A DNA stretch of 64,000 nt. Origin: Nymphaea colorata. Its lineage: Eukaryota; Streptophyta; Magnoliopsida; Nymphaeales; Nymphaeaceae. A program made the translations under genes and the position numbers. Below, one piece after another: positions 25,484 through 35,039 of the stretch; position 1 is the first letter of the stretch; each line of letters starts with the position of its first letter. The notes beneath the pieces are model-generated. The model saw only the letters and a program-made list of their open reading frames with translations. It ran no database searches and had not been told where the DNA came from. The stretch covers positions 5,239,205-5,303,204 of the forward strand of contig NC_045138.2 of the NCBI RefSeq assembly GCF_008831285.2, given 5' to 3'.

Positions 25484-27989
25484 ATGGCTGCTCATCTTGC
25501 CTCCCTTTCCACTCTTTTTGTTACTTCCCCCAAGCTTGCTTCTAATAGCAAGGCTGGGTTCAAGCCATGGAGCACCACCCTGGTGAGATGTGAGCCAAGG
25601 GCTGAGGGCTGCGGTAGGTCTGCTGCTCAAAGGAGGCCTTCCAGATACCAGCCAAGTACATGGAACTATGACTTCATCCAGTCCATTACCAGCGCAACAT
25701 CAGTAATTTTCCATACCTCTGATCTGACTATTATTTTGTTTATTTGGGTGTGATGATGTGATCATAATTGAAAGACATGAAAATCAAAGCAGATCGAAAC
25801 ACAAAGGACCAGAGTCGAAGAATTGAGAAGAGAAGTCCGACAACTTATAACATCTACAACTGAGCAAGTGGCTCAGTTGGAGCTCATCAATTCACTTGAA
25901 CGTTTAGGTGTAGCGTATCACTTTGAGAGTGAGATCAGGCGATCGCTAGATGCCATATCCACGAGCACTAGAGGATTTGAGGACCTCTACTCCTCTTCAC
26001 TTCGGTTCAGAATTCTGAGGCAACATGGCTATAATGTTTCTGCAGGTATACATATATATATACACATGTGTTAATTCCAAAAAACTGACTCAATAATTAG
26101 TTCTTAATCTAGACTGTCTATTACGAATGTGTTAATTGACACTAACCATTAAAGTTTCTTTTTGCATTTCGTAGAGTGCTTTAGTAGATTTAGGGAACAG
26201 TCAGGCCGGTTCTCTGAGAATCTTCGTGAGGACGTGAGAGGGTTGCTGAGCCTCTACGAAGCATCACAACTAGCCTGTGAAGGAGAAACTGTGTTGGAAG
26301 AAGCTACGGCCTTCTCTTCAGAGCATCTTAGAGCAAGGATAAGCCGCATGGACCAGAGGATGTCTCGACAGGTACAGCGTGCTCTGCAGGTTCCGCTCCA
26401 CAGAAGGGTTCGCAGGGTCGAGGCCCGAGAGTATATTGAGACATTCGAGAGGACGGACCGCAGAAGCCAAGTGCTGCATGAGTTTGCTAGGCTGGACTTC
26501 AACATGGTGCAGACAATCCACCAAAGAGAGCTCAGGGAGTTATCCGGGTACAATTCATTCTTGCACTTTTGCCTAAATAACTTGGTTAATAGTTGATAAT
26601 AATGCAGCAACTAATGTCATTCTATGTATATATGTATATCAGTAATGAATATCTTGTATGTTACATTGTTGCTGGCCTGCATCATTGGGTCCATGAATAA
26701 TCAACCATGAGTCCTTTGTTTTGGGTGTTTGCAGGTGGTGGAGGGACTTGGGCTTGGGCGAGCACATTAGCTTCGCCAGAGATAGGCTGGTGGAGAGCTA
26801 CTTCATGGCGGTGGGGAAGATGCATGAGCCACAGTTCTCACAGTACAGGATGCAACTCGCCAGGGTCTCGTACTTGATGGCCACCGTTGAGGACATCTTC
26901 AGCGAGCATCAGTCTGTTGAGGAGCTCGAACGCTTTGTGCAAGTTGTTGAGAGGTAAAGGATGATCATGGTTGATGAATTAGAGAGAGCAACTCTGTCTC
27001 TAGTTTCTGCTTCACATTGTTAGGAGCCAATGAGGATGCTCTATATTGTATATACGCAGGTGGGATCTTCAAGCGGCAGAGCAGCTGCCTCAGTCACTGA
27101 GGGTCTTCTATGCGGCTGTCTACAACACAACCAACCAGATCAGCTACACTGTTCTTAGGAGGCATGGCCGTGATATCACTTCACACATGAGGAGAGCGGT
27201 ACGACACTTTCTCTATGAAATATTTCTTCTACTCTTCACATCATCACATTAGTATATTAGCTTCACTTTCTAATTGACTTGCTCTCTTCTACTCTTGGGC
27301 AGTGGGTGAGTGTGTGCAGAGCTTACTTGGTTGAAGCAAGGTGGCACCGTGCCCGGCAGACACCAAGGCTAGAGGAATATTTGAGCAACATCCGGGCAGC
27401 CATGACCGGCCCTATTCTCCTCCCTGCCTACTTCTTCCTCTCCCAAAACATTGAGGAACAAGCAATCCAGCAGCTGCAGAATGACTCCAACATCATCAAC
27501 TTCTCATCGATGATAGTTCGTCTCTCGGCAGACCTCCAGAGATCCAGGGTTAGTTTAGTGTATTTTCTGCTGGTTAACTAGTATTAGCTTCTGAGTTGAC
27601 AATGTTCTTGTTCTGTTTTTTTTTATTTGATTGGCTGATGATCTTCTCTTTATATGTTGAACACTTGATCGAAGGTTGGATTCGGGAGAGGGAACCTGCC
27701 TAGATCGGTCCAGATTTATATGAACGAGGCAAGGGTAGCGGAGGAGCAAGCACGGCAGCACATAAGGAAGTTGCTAAGGGATGCATGGAGGAGGCTGAAC
27801 AGGGAGCTGCTCTCTGCTCAGCAGCAGCAGCAACAGACCGCCTTCTCTCGTTCCTTCATGAACGTGGCTCTCAACATTGCGAGGGTCTCCCAGTGCATGT
27901 ACGACTATGAAGATGGCGTCGGTGTCTTGGAGCATGAGTCCATGGACCGTATCTACTCTCTCATTGCCGAGCCCATCCAGACTGCCTAA
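25484..27989 (+). CDS. Terpene synthase (TPS-b-like), seven exons, altered metal-binding motifs
   Basis: Exons: 25484-25702, 25793-26045, 26175-26547, 26735-26953, 27060-27198, 27303-27548, 27675-27989. All introns are GT-AG, and the 219/139-base fourth and fifth exons match the usual class III terpene synthase layout. The product is 587 residues. The Ser/Ala/Lys-rich leader suggests plastid import. RRx8W spans residues 50-60, and RxR (RDR) residues 297-299. The N-terminal alpha-barrel and C-terminal class I fold are both present (for example LYEAS, EYL, QCMY). Normal members ionise geranyl or farnesyl diphosphate using Mg/Mn held by DDxxD and NSE/DTE motifs. Here DDxxD reads EDIFS (334-338), and the second motif has A477, R481 and G485 at its three ligand positions. 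Catalysis by the usual route is therefore doubtful. The ATG at 25484 was chosen; no ATG lies upstream in frame near the TATA box. Confidence 0.93.
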
Positions 27990-28066
27990 GCAACTGTTTC
28001 CCAATCTATCAACCATGTTGGTGCCCATTAACCGAATCCTACTTATGATGCTATGTATCATCATGT

Positions 28067-28072
28067 AATAAA
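28067..28072 (+). promoter_or_regulatory. Candidate polyadenylation signal of the terpene synthase
   Basis: AATAAA lies 78 bases after the stop codon TAA 27987-27989, a suitable distance for a plant 3' end. A CT microsatellite follows at about 28101-28138. Confidence 0.55.
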
Positions 28073-28384
28073 ATGGGTACATTAATAAATTAAATTCAGT
28101 ACTCTCTCTCTCTTTATCTTTATCTCTCTCTCTCTCTCGCGGTCACATGTATGCACACAGTCATAATTTCCCTTATATCTATACACCTCATAAAGCACTT
28201 CTTGTGGTCGTCTCTAAAGATTTGGAACCATCCTCCCTTGCTCAAGCCGTTAAGCATCAATGTTGGTGTGACGCCATGGCTGCTTAATTTAAAGCACAAT
28301 AAGAGAATGAAACATTAGATTTGGTGCAAACTCTAAAAAACGTAAAACCATGGGGAATAAGAGGGATGCATTCTAAGGCTTTCT

Positions 28385-28580
28385 TACCTTGCATCCTTGA
28401 GGGCAGCCGGCAATAGTTCCAGCTTCCTCTGGAGGTTGATGAGATCGTCTTTCGCATTCAAGATGAGGCCGACCTTTTCTTTCAATAAACTGGTGACGGC
28501 TTCCAAAATAACAGAAAGAGCGCTTCTGCAAGTAGGTCCATTACTAACGCCAACCTCCTCTGTTTCTTGGTGGACGGGAA
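28385..28580 (-). pseudogene. CNL coiled-coil (Rx-N) fragment with splice donor
   Basis: On the minus strand the sequence encodes LLKEKVGLILNAKDDL and RKLELLPAALKDA, the same pattern as the LLKEMKDYLLNAKDDL of the CNL copies A and B but clearly diverged. The frame ends at GCAAG|GTAAG, a good donor site, so this may be the first exon of another CNL type. No NB-ARC or LRR follows on the minus strand side, and no clear ATG opens the frame. It is probably a relic. The neighbouring terpene synthase is on the other strand. Confidence 0.65.
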
Positions 28581-29865
28581 GAGCAGAGGAAAAGAATCAG
28601 AAGTGAAGAAATTCGGCAAATTAAGGAAGAGATCAAACTTATAAAGGTGAGCAAGTGGACTCTCGCTTTCTTTTAACTCAGAAAATTAAATTTCTCAAGT
28701 TGCTGAGTTTATGAGAGAATATATCTTTAAGGGTCCATTTGTTTGCTTCCAATCAGAAGCTTTACCGATTTGGACTATGGTGAGCCCATAGGCTTCTATG
28801 CACACCGGCAAAGTTTCATATATTTTTTCTGCCAAACAAATCTGGGAAAAATGTCTCAATCCCAATCTTGTACAATTCCCTTTTCTCACGTTTGCATATT
28901 TCTTTTTCGAGGGTTTTCTTCTATCCTATTTTTTCTCTTCTCAAAATCACAAAGCTTATTTAGATATCAGGCTTGGGCAATTTATGGTTCTTGCACCAAG
29001 GATTGGATAATAAGATACAACTCTAACCTTCTGCCCAAAATTGCTGACCCAAGACGAGACAGGAGAGGAATGGATATGTAAATTACTTGATGTTAAAAAT
29101 ATTTTCTTCCCATGCTTCCTAACTTTTAACATATCGAATTAAAATTAAGTAATTTGGTATATATCCAATTGGATAGTAAATTCAAAATAAAATAAAGCTA
29201 AATTTATATATCCAAATCCAAATTTAAATATCTGAGTCCAATCCATAGTTAAAATCGGAGTTTCAATATACATCAAATCCAAAGTTATTACAACTAAAAA
29301 TGTTCTCAAAGTTCTAGATCTGGACCCGGTTCAAAGTAAGGGTGTTTTCATATACAACAACCGTCCTTTATGTTTTTATGATGTAATCTTCTCACCCACC
29401 GTTTTGCATAGGGCTAAGTATATAAACTCCCTCAGCGCCTTATGTTGCCCTTTAGTTTATAAAAGGAGCTAAGAGGGCATTTGGCAATAGAGACACTTTG
29501 TGAGTGACCTACAAATCTACACCAAAATTATAGAAGGTTCATTGGACACTAGAGCTATTGGTTCATGACCTTTATCAATTTTCTGGGCAGATTCATGGAA
29601 CCTTCACAATCAATGCTACCCCTCAAAGGAACACATTGCTCACATGCAGTCATTCATTATTTATTAAAATATTAGAATGACATTTTTCAATTAATAAATT
29701 TTGTTTCCATAACAATTTAAGAGCAACAATATTTCCTAATCAACGTCCTAATAGTTTGAAAATTCTTAGAAGGAGTAATCACCCCAAATTTCCTAAAATT
29801 CAATATTTATCATTTTCCAAACATTTCATGATAACAACTGCCTCAGCCCCTGCCCCACTTCCAAC
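28581..29865. other. Non-coding region downstream of terpene synthase
   Basis: No gene is supported. A cluster of 'aaatccaaat'/'atatcc' motifs lies at about 29100-29330, similar to the interiors of the foldback elements. From 29373 on the sequence matches 49517 onward in copy C. Short ORFs (for example 28743-29081) have no family features. Confidence 0.55.
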
Positions 29866-30100
29866 TCTATAGCAAACTTGGCCATGCACCCACCAAATGG
29901 GTGTCGCTTTCAAACATACACCTGCCATCGCCACTGTCTCCACAAGAAGTGGAGAAATCCTGCATTTCTTCACCACTCGCACAGCCCAGTTCTTTCTTTT
30001 GACCATGTCCTGCAAGGTTATCTGAAGATCCCGGGAGAAGACGGCATTTTAGAACTGCCGCATCTGCTGTCGTAGGCACAAACCTCGCCAGAGAGGGCAT
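29866..30100 (-). repeat. Repeat related to the 3' end of the ARM-type gene
   Basis: The stretch 29885-30015 matches 50025-50205 and 55078-55235: 'cacccaccaaatg', 'gccaccatctccac', 'tggagaaatcctgcatttcttcaccac'. At the third site it lies directly downstream of the minus-strand ARM-type pseudogene, so it is probably a copy of that gene's 3' end. Read on the minus strand it gives an acidic GEEMQDFSTSCGD-like segment in one frame. Confidence 0.55.
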
Positions 30101-30289
30101 TCCAAGCGTGATTTTCTCTGGAGCGCATTTTTGGCTGGAGGCGATTCAGAGGTCGAGTAAGGTGGCGTTGGATTTGGGCACGTGTCTAGTATTCTTTATC
30201 TATTTTTCAGATTTTTTGGACAGTCTGTGAAGAGATACAGAATTTACAAGTGCCACAGATTTCTAAAGGACCCTGCGACCCAGACTCTC

Positions 30290-32443
30290 TTCAGCTGGGA
30301 ATCTGCAGTGTCAATATCATGGCTGACACTGCTGGATCAAATCAAAGAGATAAAACATTCAAGGGAGCCAAGTCCACCGAGCATAATACCCTGAAAATCA
30401 AAGAGATAAAACATTCATGGGAGTTTTGCGAAGGCTGCTCAATTGGTTCTTAGTGGAAAATCAAAGGCATGATATATTAATGGGAAAATCAAAGCTCCAA
30501 CCACTACTGATCCCAACTATCATGAGTGGGAATCAGAGAATGGCATGGTTATGGCGTGGCTGCTCAACTCTATGGAACCATCCATAGCAAATCTGTTTAC
30601 ATATCAAGATACTGCTTGCGGAATATGGGAGGCTTTAAAAGAACTTTACAGTGAGCAAAATAATCTTGCTCAAGTATACCAGATACAATGCAAGATTCCC
30701 AATCTCACCCTCCATGACCAAGATGTGCAGCAGTACATTGGGATACTCAGGATTCCATATGATGAGCTCCTCCAATATCGACCAGCGACCTCTGATCCAG
30801 TCATTTACGAACAACATTTTGAAGAAGATCAAATCTTCAAGGTCCTCGTTGGATTGAGTGAGGACTATGAAGCCATAAGGACTCAAATCCTGAATACTAT
30901 GCCGCTGCCAAAATTCAATGCTGTTTGTCAAATGATTCAGAGAGAGGTGTCAAGGCGAAGAGTCATGAGCGTCCCTCCTAAAATGGACGCCATAGAAGAC
31001 AGCCAAAAAAGAATGGTGTGTCTTTCACAATCGGGCACTAATCAAGGCATACAAAGGTACCACTCAAACACACAGAAAAATCACAGCAAACTTAAGTGTA
31101 CTCACTGCAGGAAATTGGGTCACACACGCGATCGCCGCAGGGAACTTGTGTTTCTACCAGGGAAGGAAAAGGGATCTTCTTCAATACCAGACAAAGACAT
31201 CAACCTTGCAAACTTTGTCAGCAAAGATGAGTGACGTCTCAGAAGGTAAGTTCTGTGCCTTATTGACTGACACTAAAAATAAATCCTCGATAGTTGATTC
31301 TAGTGCCACTGATCACATGACTAATGATCCCACAAGACTTGCCGATCTAAATAAGGATCTTCATCGTTCTGTTTTTTCTGCTGTTGGGTCATCTATGGTT
31401 GTTCCTGGCATTGGAAAAACATTCTTCGAGAAAAATATTAGTTCCGCTTTACTTGTTCCTTAGCTTGCTATCAACCTTATGTATGTTAGCAAAATCACTG
31501 AAGATTATAATTGTGTGGTTATTTTCTCCAAGAAGGTTGTAACATTTCAGGACCCGAGCACGAAGAAGGTGACTGGTAAGGTTCGATGCCATGGTGAACC
31601 CTACACTTTGGACACCGACAGTTTGAGTTGATTCACCAAACCAAAATCTACTCCAAGGAAGGACTATCAAATTTGACATGATTGATTAGGACACATATAT
31701 GAATGGAACCTCAGTTCCCTCATCACTTCCCTCACCATTGATGATAATAAAGAATGTAATGCATGCGAATTCGCCAAATTCACATGCCTCACCTTCTTGC
31801 CGATTCATGAAAGGTCTGAAAAAGATTTCAATCTCATTCACTCGGATGTTTGGGGACCTGCTCCAGAGGACTCTCATGCCGGTTTTAAGTTTTATGTCTC
31901 TTTCATTGATGATAAGACTCGTGTAACTTCGATTTATTTTTTCAAAAATAAGAGTGAAGTTCCAAAAAATTTTGTAGAATTCTGTGCCCTCATTCTCCCT
32001 CAATATGTTGCTAAGATTAAAATGCTTCGCTTTGACAATGGTTGTGAATATGTGAATGATGCATTGAAAAACTTTATGAGGAAGCATGGAATACAGCCCC
32101 AATGTACCTGCACCGGGATGCCTCCGCAAAACGGCATTGCAGAAAGAAAAAACCGACAACTTCTGAATATTGCTCGGGCTTTTATGATGCACATGAACGT
32201 ACCTCAGACAACTTCTGAATATTGCTCGGGCTCTTATGATGCACATGAACGTACCTCAGATTTTTTGGAGCGAAGCCATTGGGACAGCATGTTATGTATC
32301 CAATCGAGTTCCAAACTCTAGAATAGAAGGAAAAATTCCCCTTGAGCAACTTCTCAATAAGCAGCTGTCACTTGAACACCTCAGGGTATTTGGGTGCAAA
32401 TGTTTCGTACTTGTGCAAGAAAGATTTAGAAAAAATTCCAGTG
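30290..32443 (+). mobile_element. Ty1/Copia retrotransposon, 5' part only (copy B)
   Basis: Gag shows a UBN2-like domain at 30545-31000 (WLLNSMEPSIANLF, IWEALKELYS) and a zinc knuckle CTHCRKLGHTRDR whose last Cys is Arg. The protease is near 31290 with DSS in place of the usual DSG. A gag-pre-integrase region follows. The integrase core starts at about 31830 (HSDVWGP, RFDNGCEY, NGIAERKNR), so the D-D-E residues are recognisable. A 52-base exact-type tandem duplication (32156-32207 and 32208-32259) breaks the integrase frame. The element stops at about 32443 in the integrase C-terminal part: no reverse transcriptase, no RNase H and no recognisable LTR. It matches the longer element at 50460. 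Confidence 0.9.
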
Positions 32444-32653
32444 ATTACATGGTCTACTTTAACTACTATATTGTTTGTCAAGTATTGCTTCAAACTTAAA
32501 TTATTGTTATCTATACATTCATTTTTTTTTTTGGGTCTGTGATGTAATATATTGTAGTCAACTATTTAGAATCAAGTAGTAGTATCACGTGCATATCATT
32601 GTGCATCTTTGGACTCCCATTTCCAGTGGTGGAGATAGGAATTTCTGGTTAAG

Positions 32654-33103
32654 TAATGATGTCAATATATTCGATTTGAATCAGATGTCCAGCCAAACCA
32701 TTCTGAAAAACCAGTTATAGAAAAAAAATATAATGTCCAATGGAAAAATGAGATCAGGTTTGGATTTAAGAAATGACATTCTATTGGATTCAGATTCAAA
32801 TATATGTAAATATTTGATCAGATTCAATTTCAGATTGGATTTAGTTTTAAACAAATATCATACATCTAACATTCTTATATATTGAACGTCAGCCAGATTT
32901 GGTTCAAAATTCAGATTTGGAAGTGAATGCAAAGTTGGATTCAGATCATATTCAGATTGCAAAATTGGATTTCAGACTTAGATATGACTACTATTCAACC
33001 ATGTTCAAATAAGAATCCAAATATGAACACGTGAACATTTGAAAAAGCAGCTACGTATGGTTAAGAGTATATTTTATTCCAATCTGATCCGTTGACATCC
33101 CTA
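32654..33103. mobile_element. Foldback/MITE-like element
   Basis: TAATGATGTCAA at the left pairs with TTGACATCCCTA at the right (10 of 12 positions). The interior is AT-rich with many 'gattcagattcaaat'/'atttgaatctgaatc'-like stretches that can fold back. It has no coding potential. It belongs with the element at 33411 and those near the terpene synthases. Confidence 0.5.
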
Positions 33104-33410
33104 TGGCTGATGGCATATGACAAGCAAACCTGGGTGGCAGCTCCTATGGCTAGATCCACAATCCAAGTCCACTCCTCATTGAAAAGCTGTTGACCCTGCA
33201 GTCAACTGCTCATACCAGCCCACATCTGGCTTATTTGCTGCTCTTTTTTGCCATTGATATGCGTTACAAAGAGTGTATCAGAACTTCTTTGTGATGCTAA
33301 GCTTGCCTGTTGCATTTCTTCCAATTGCAAATCTCATGCTAATTCATTTCTCAGGGCTGCATGTTTGTCTTATGATCTTTGAGTTGAGTAGGACAATTTA
33401 TGTGGATATA

Positions 33411-33819
33411 GTTGGGATGTCAGCAGATCACATTCAAATCATATATACTGTTAACTGTATCTACTTTTTTGGATATTCATATTTGAAAAACAAAGAAATT
33501 TATATCTGAATCGAAATTTAAAATCTGATTTCACAATTGACTTTTACATTCATATCTGAATCTGAATCTGAATTTTGAACCAAATTTAGCCATTTTTTTA
33601 GAATTTAAGAGCATTAGATATAGGATATTTCTTTAAAAATAAATCCGATGAATCCAAATATGATAGGATATTATGTATATCTGAATCCAATCATATGTCA
33701 TTTCATAAATACAGATATGGTCTACCTTATTAACCAGATATTTTCTTTTTTCATATCTGATTTTATTCTGTAGAGTTTAGTCAGATATCTGATCCAAATC
33801 GGATATGGTGACATCTCTA
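33411..33819. mobile_element. Foldback/MITE-like element
   Basis: The left end GTTGGGATGTCAGCAGATC and the right end GATATGGTGACATCTCTA are inverted partners with mismatches. The interior again consists of 'aaatctgatt'/'aatcagatat' motifs. It is a more decayed member of the same family as 32654-33103. The 300 bases between the two elements carry nothing recognisable. Confidence 0.45.
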
Positions 33820-34988
33820 GATATAGGTAATTAGCAGCTCAGGTTTCCTATGGAAGATGGTGGGAGTTAGGCTCTGGACTTGTATTAACAAAAAATTATA
33901 TTTACAGCAGCCAAAAATGGGGATGCATAGCGTGTAGACCATAGTGAAAACTTAGCTACTGTGTCCTAATGGCAGAGCTACATTACTGCTATTGTGGGCA
34001 CTTGCCCACACCAACCCGAAAAAAAAAAAACTATCTACATACAAAAACTTCATTAATTTTCAGTTTTTTACATATCTGTGTCCCTTAAGATTTGAATCTT
34101 ACACTTCAAGTGCCCCTCAACCAGAAATTTCTGGCTCTACCACTGGCTGCAACCATAAAGACATGTAATGAGATTTTATGAAACGAAGAGTGGACATGTA
34201 CCCCTTGGCTCATATGGGACTTCCCATAGTTTTAACTTGCTAAATTCATCAAACAAAATAAGAAAAATGGTCAAAAAGTTTTGTGTTTCCCCTGTTTGGG
34301 AGAGCAAAATGAGTATCAGAAGTCATTTTTTGCAATAAAGTCCCCATAAAATCCAAGTGTGCTTTTGGTGCCTTGGAAAAGGTGCCCATATTATTATCAA
34401 TTTTCATATCGGTGCTTCCCTTTTGCACCACAGGGAGTTGACACAATAGGGATTCAAAACAGAAACTAGCAGTCTACCCGCCCCCACCCGCCTAAGGCAC
34501 GAACCCCCTTGAGTATGCAGTTCCCCTTTGTTGAGCTATGTACTCTTGCGGAAGCTAGGATAAATCTCTTGCACTGTGATACTAAGAGTTGCGCATGTAA
34601 TACCTTTTTTTTTCTGCATATACAATGGACACAAAAAGACTCTTGACAGAAGCTCAAATGCTTGTTCATGTTATCCCTGGTCTAACTCTACCTATTCAAC
34701 AGGGTTTTCCATCGATATTTTCTGGTGATATTTCTAGTGTTTTCTTTACTGGAACTTTTCATGCTAGAATCTCCAACTCCTTGCGGGCTCTTTTGGTCCA
34801 TATCTAGACCCAAATTTAAGATCCAGATACAAAATTGGGCCTTAGATCTGAATCCAAATCTCAGCTTTAGATTGAAAATTGAAGCAAATTCAGATAAAAA
34901 CTAAGCATTAGATCCAAAAATATAGCCCATATCCAAAAATCCGATCCAAGATCCAAAAATAGAGTCAAAATCCGGATCACAATCCAAA
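33820..34988. other. Non-coding region
   Basis: No gene is supported. It includes 'gggcacttgcccacacc' near 33998 (a short inverted repeat around gggca/tgccc) and an A-run at 34019-34030. At about 34805-34990 a degenerate array of 'gatccaaaaat'/'atccaaatc' motifs occurs. ORFs of 60-70 codons show no family features. Confidence 0.5.
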
Positions 34989-35020
<32 letters not shown>

Positions 35021-35032
35021 GTATGTATATAT
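34989..35032. repeat. (AC)n(AT)n microsatellite
   Basis: A short AC run passes directly into AT repeats, then 'gtatgtatat'. It is a compound dinucleotide repeat, listed because it marks the left side of the LINE-related block. Confidence 0.9.
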
Positions 35033-35039
35033 CTAACTT

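Larger units (their letters stand above)
11667..32443. repeat. Segmental duplication, copy B
   Basis: The first part (11667-14591) matches 38920-42030 of copy C. The middle (14592-26095) matches all of copy A. The stretch 14592-23783 matches 42030-49516 with deletions and insertions, and 29373-32443 matches 49517-52620. It carries the CNL pseudogene, the intact terpene synthase and a truncated Copia element. Because both B and C contain the same Copia element behind the same left flank, the Copia insertion is older than the duplication that made B and C. Confidence 0.9.

Noticed and set aside
25442-25753. Longer N-terminus of the terpene synthase from 25442 and an extension past 25702
   Set aside because: 25442 is GTG, not ATG, and lies in the short leader. 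The part after 25702 reads through a GT-AG intron. ATG 25484 and the donor at 25703 fit the family.
26046-26174. Retained intron 2 as coding sequence of the terpene synthase
   Set aside because: It contains in-frame stops and has good GT and AG ends, and removing it joins codons in phase with the expected family pattern.
31686-32246. 186-codon minus-strand ORF opposite the Copia integrase
   Set aside because: The plus strand carries the recognisable integrase motifs, so the minus-strand frame is a shadow.
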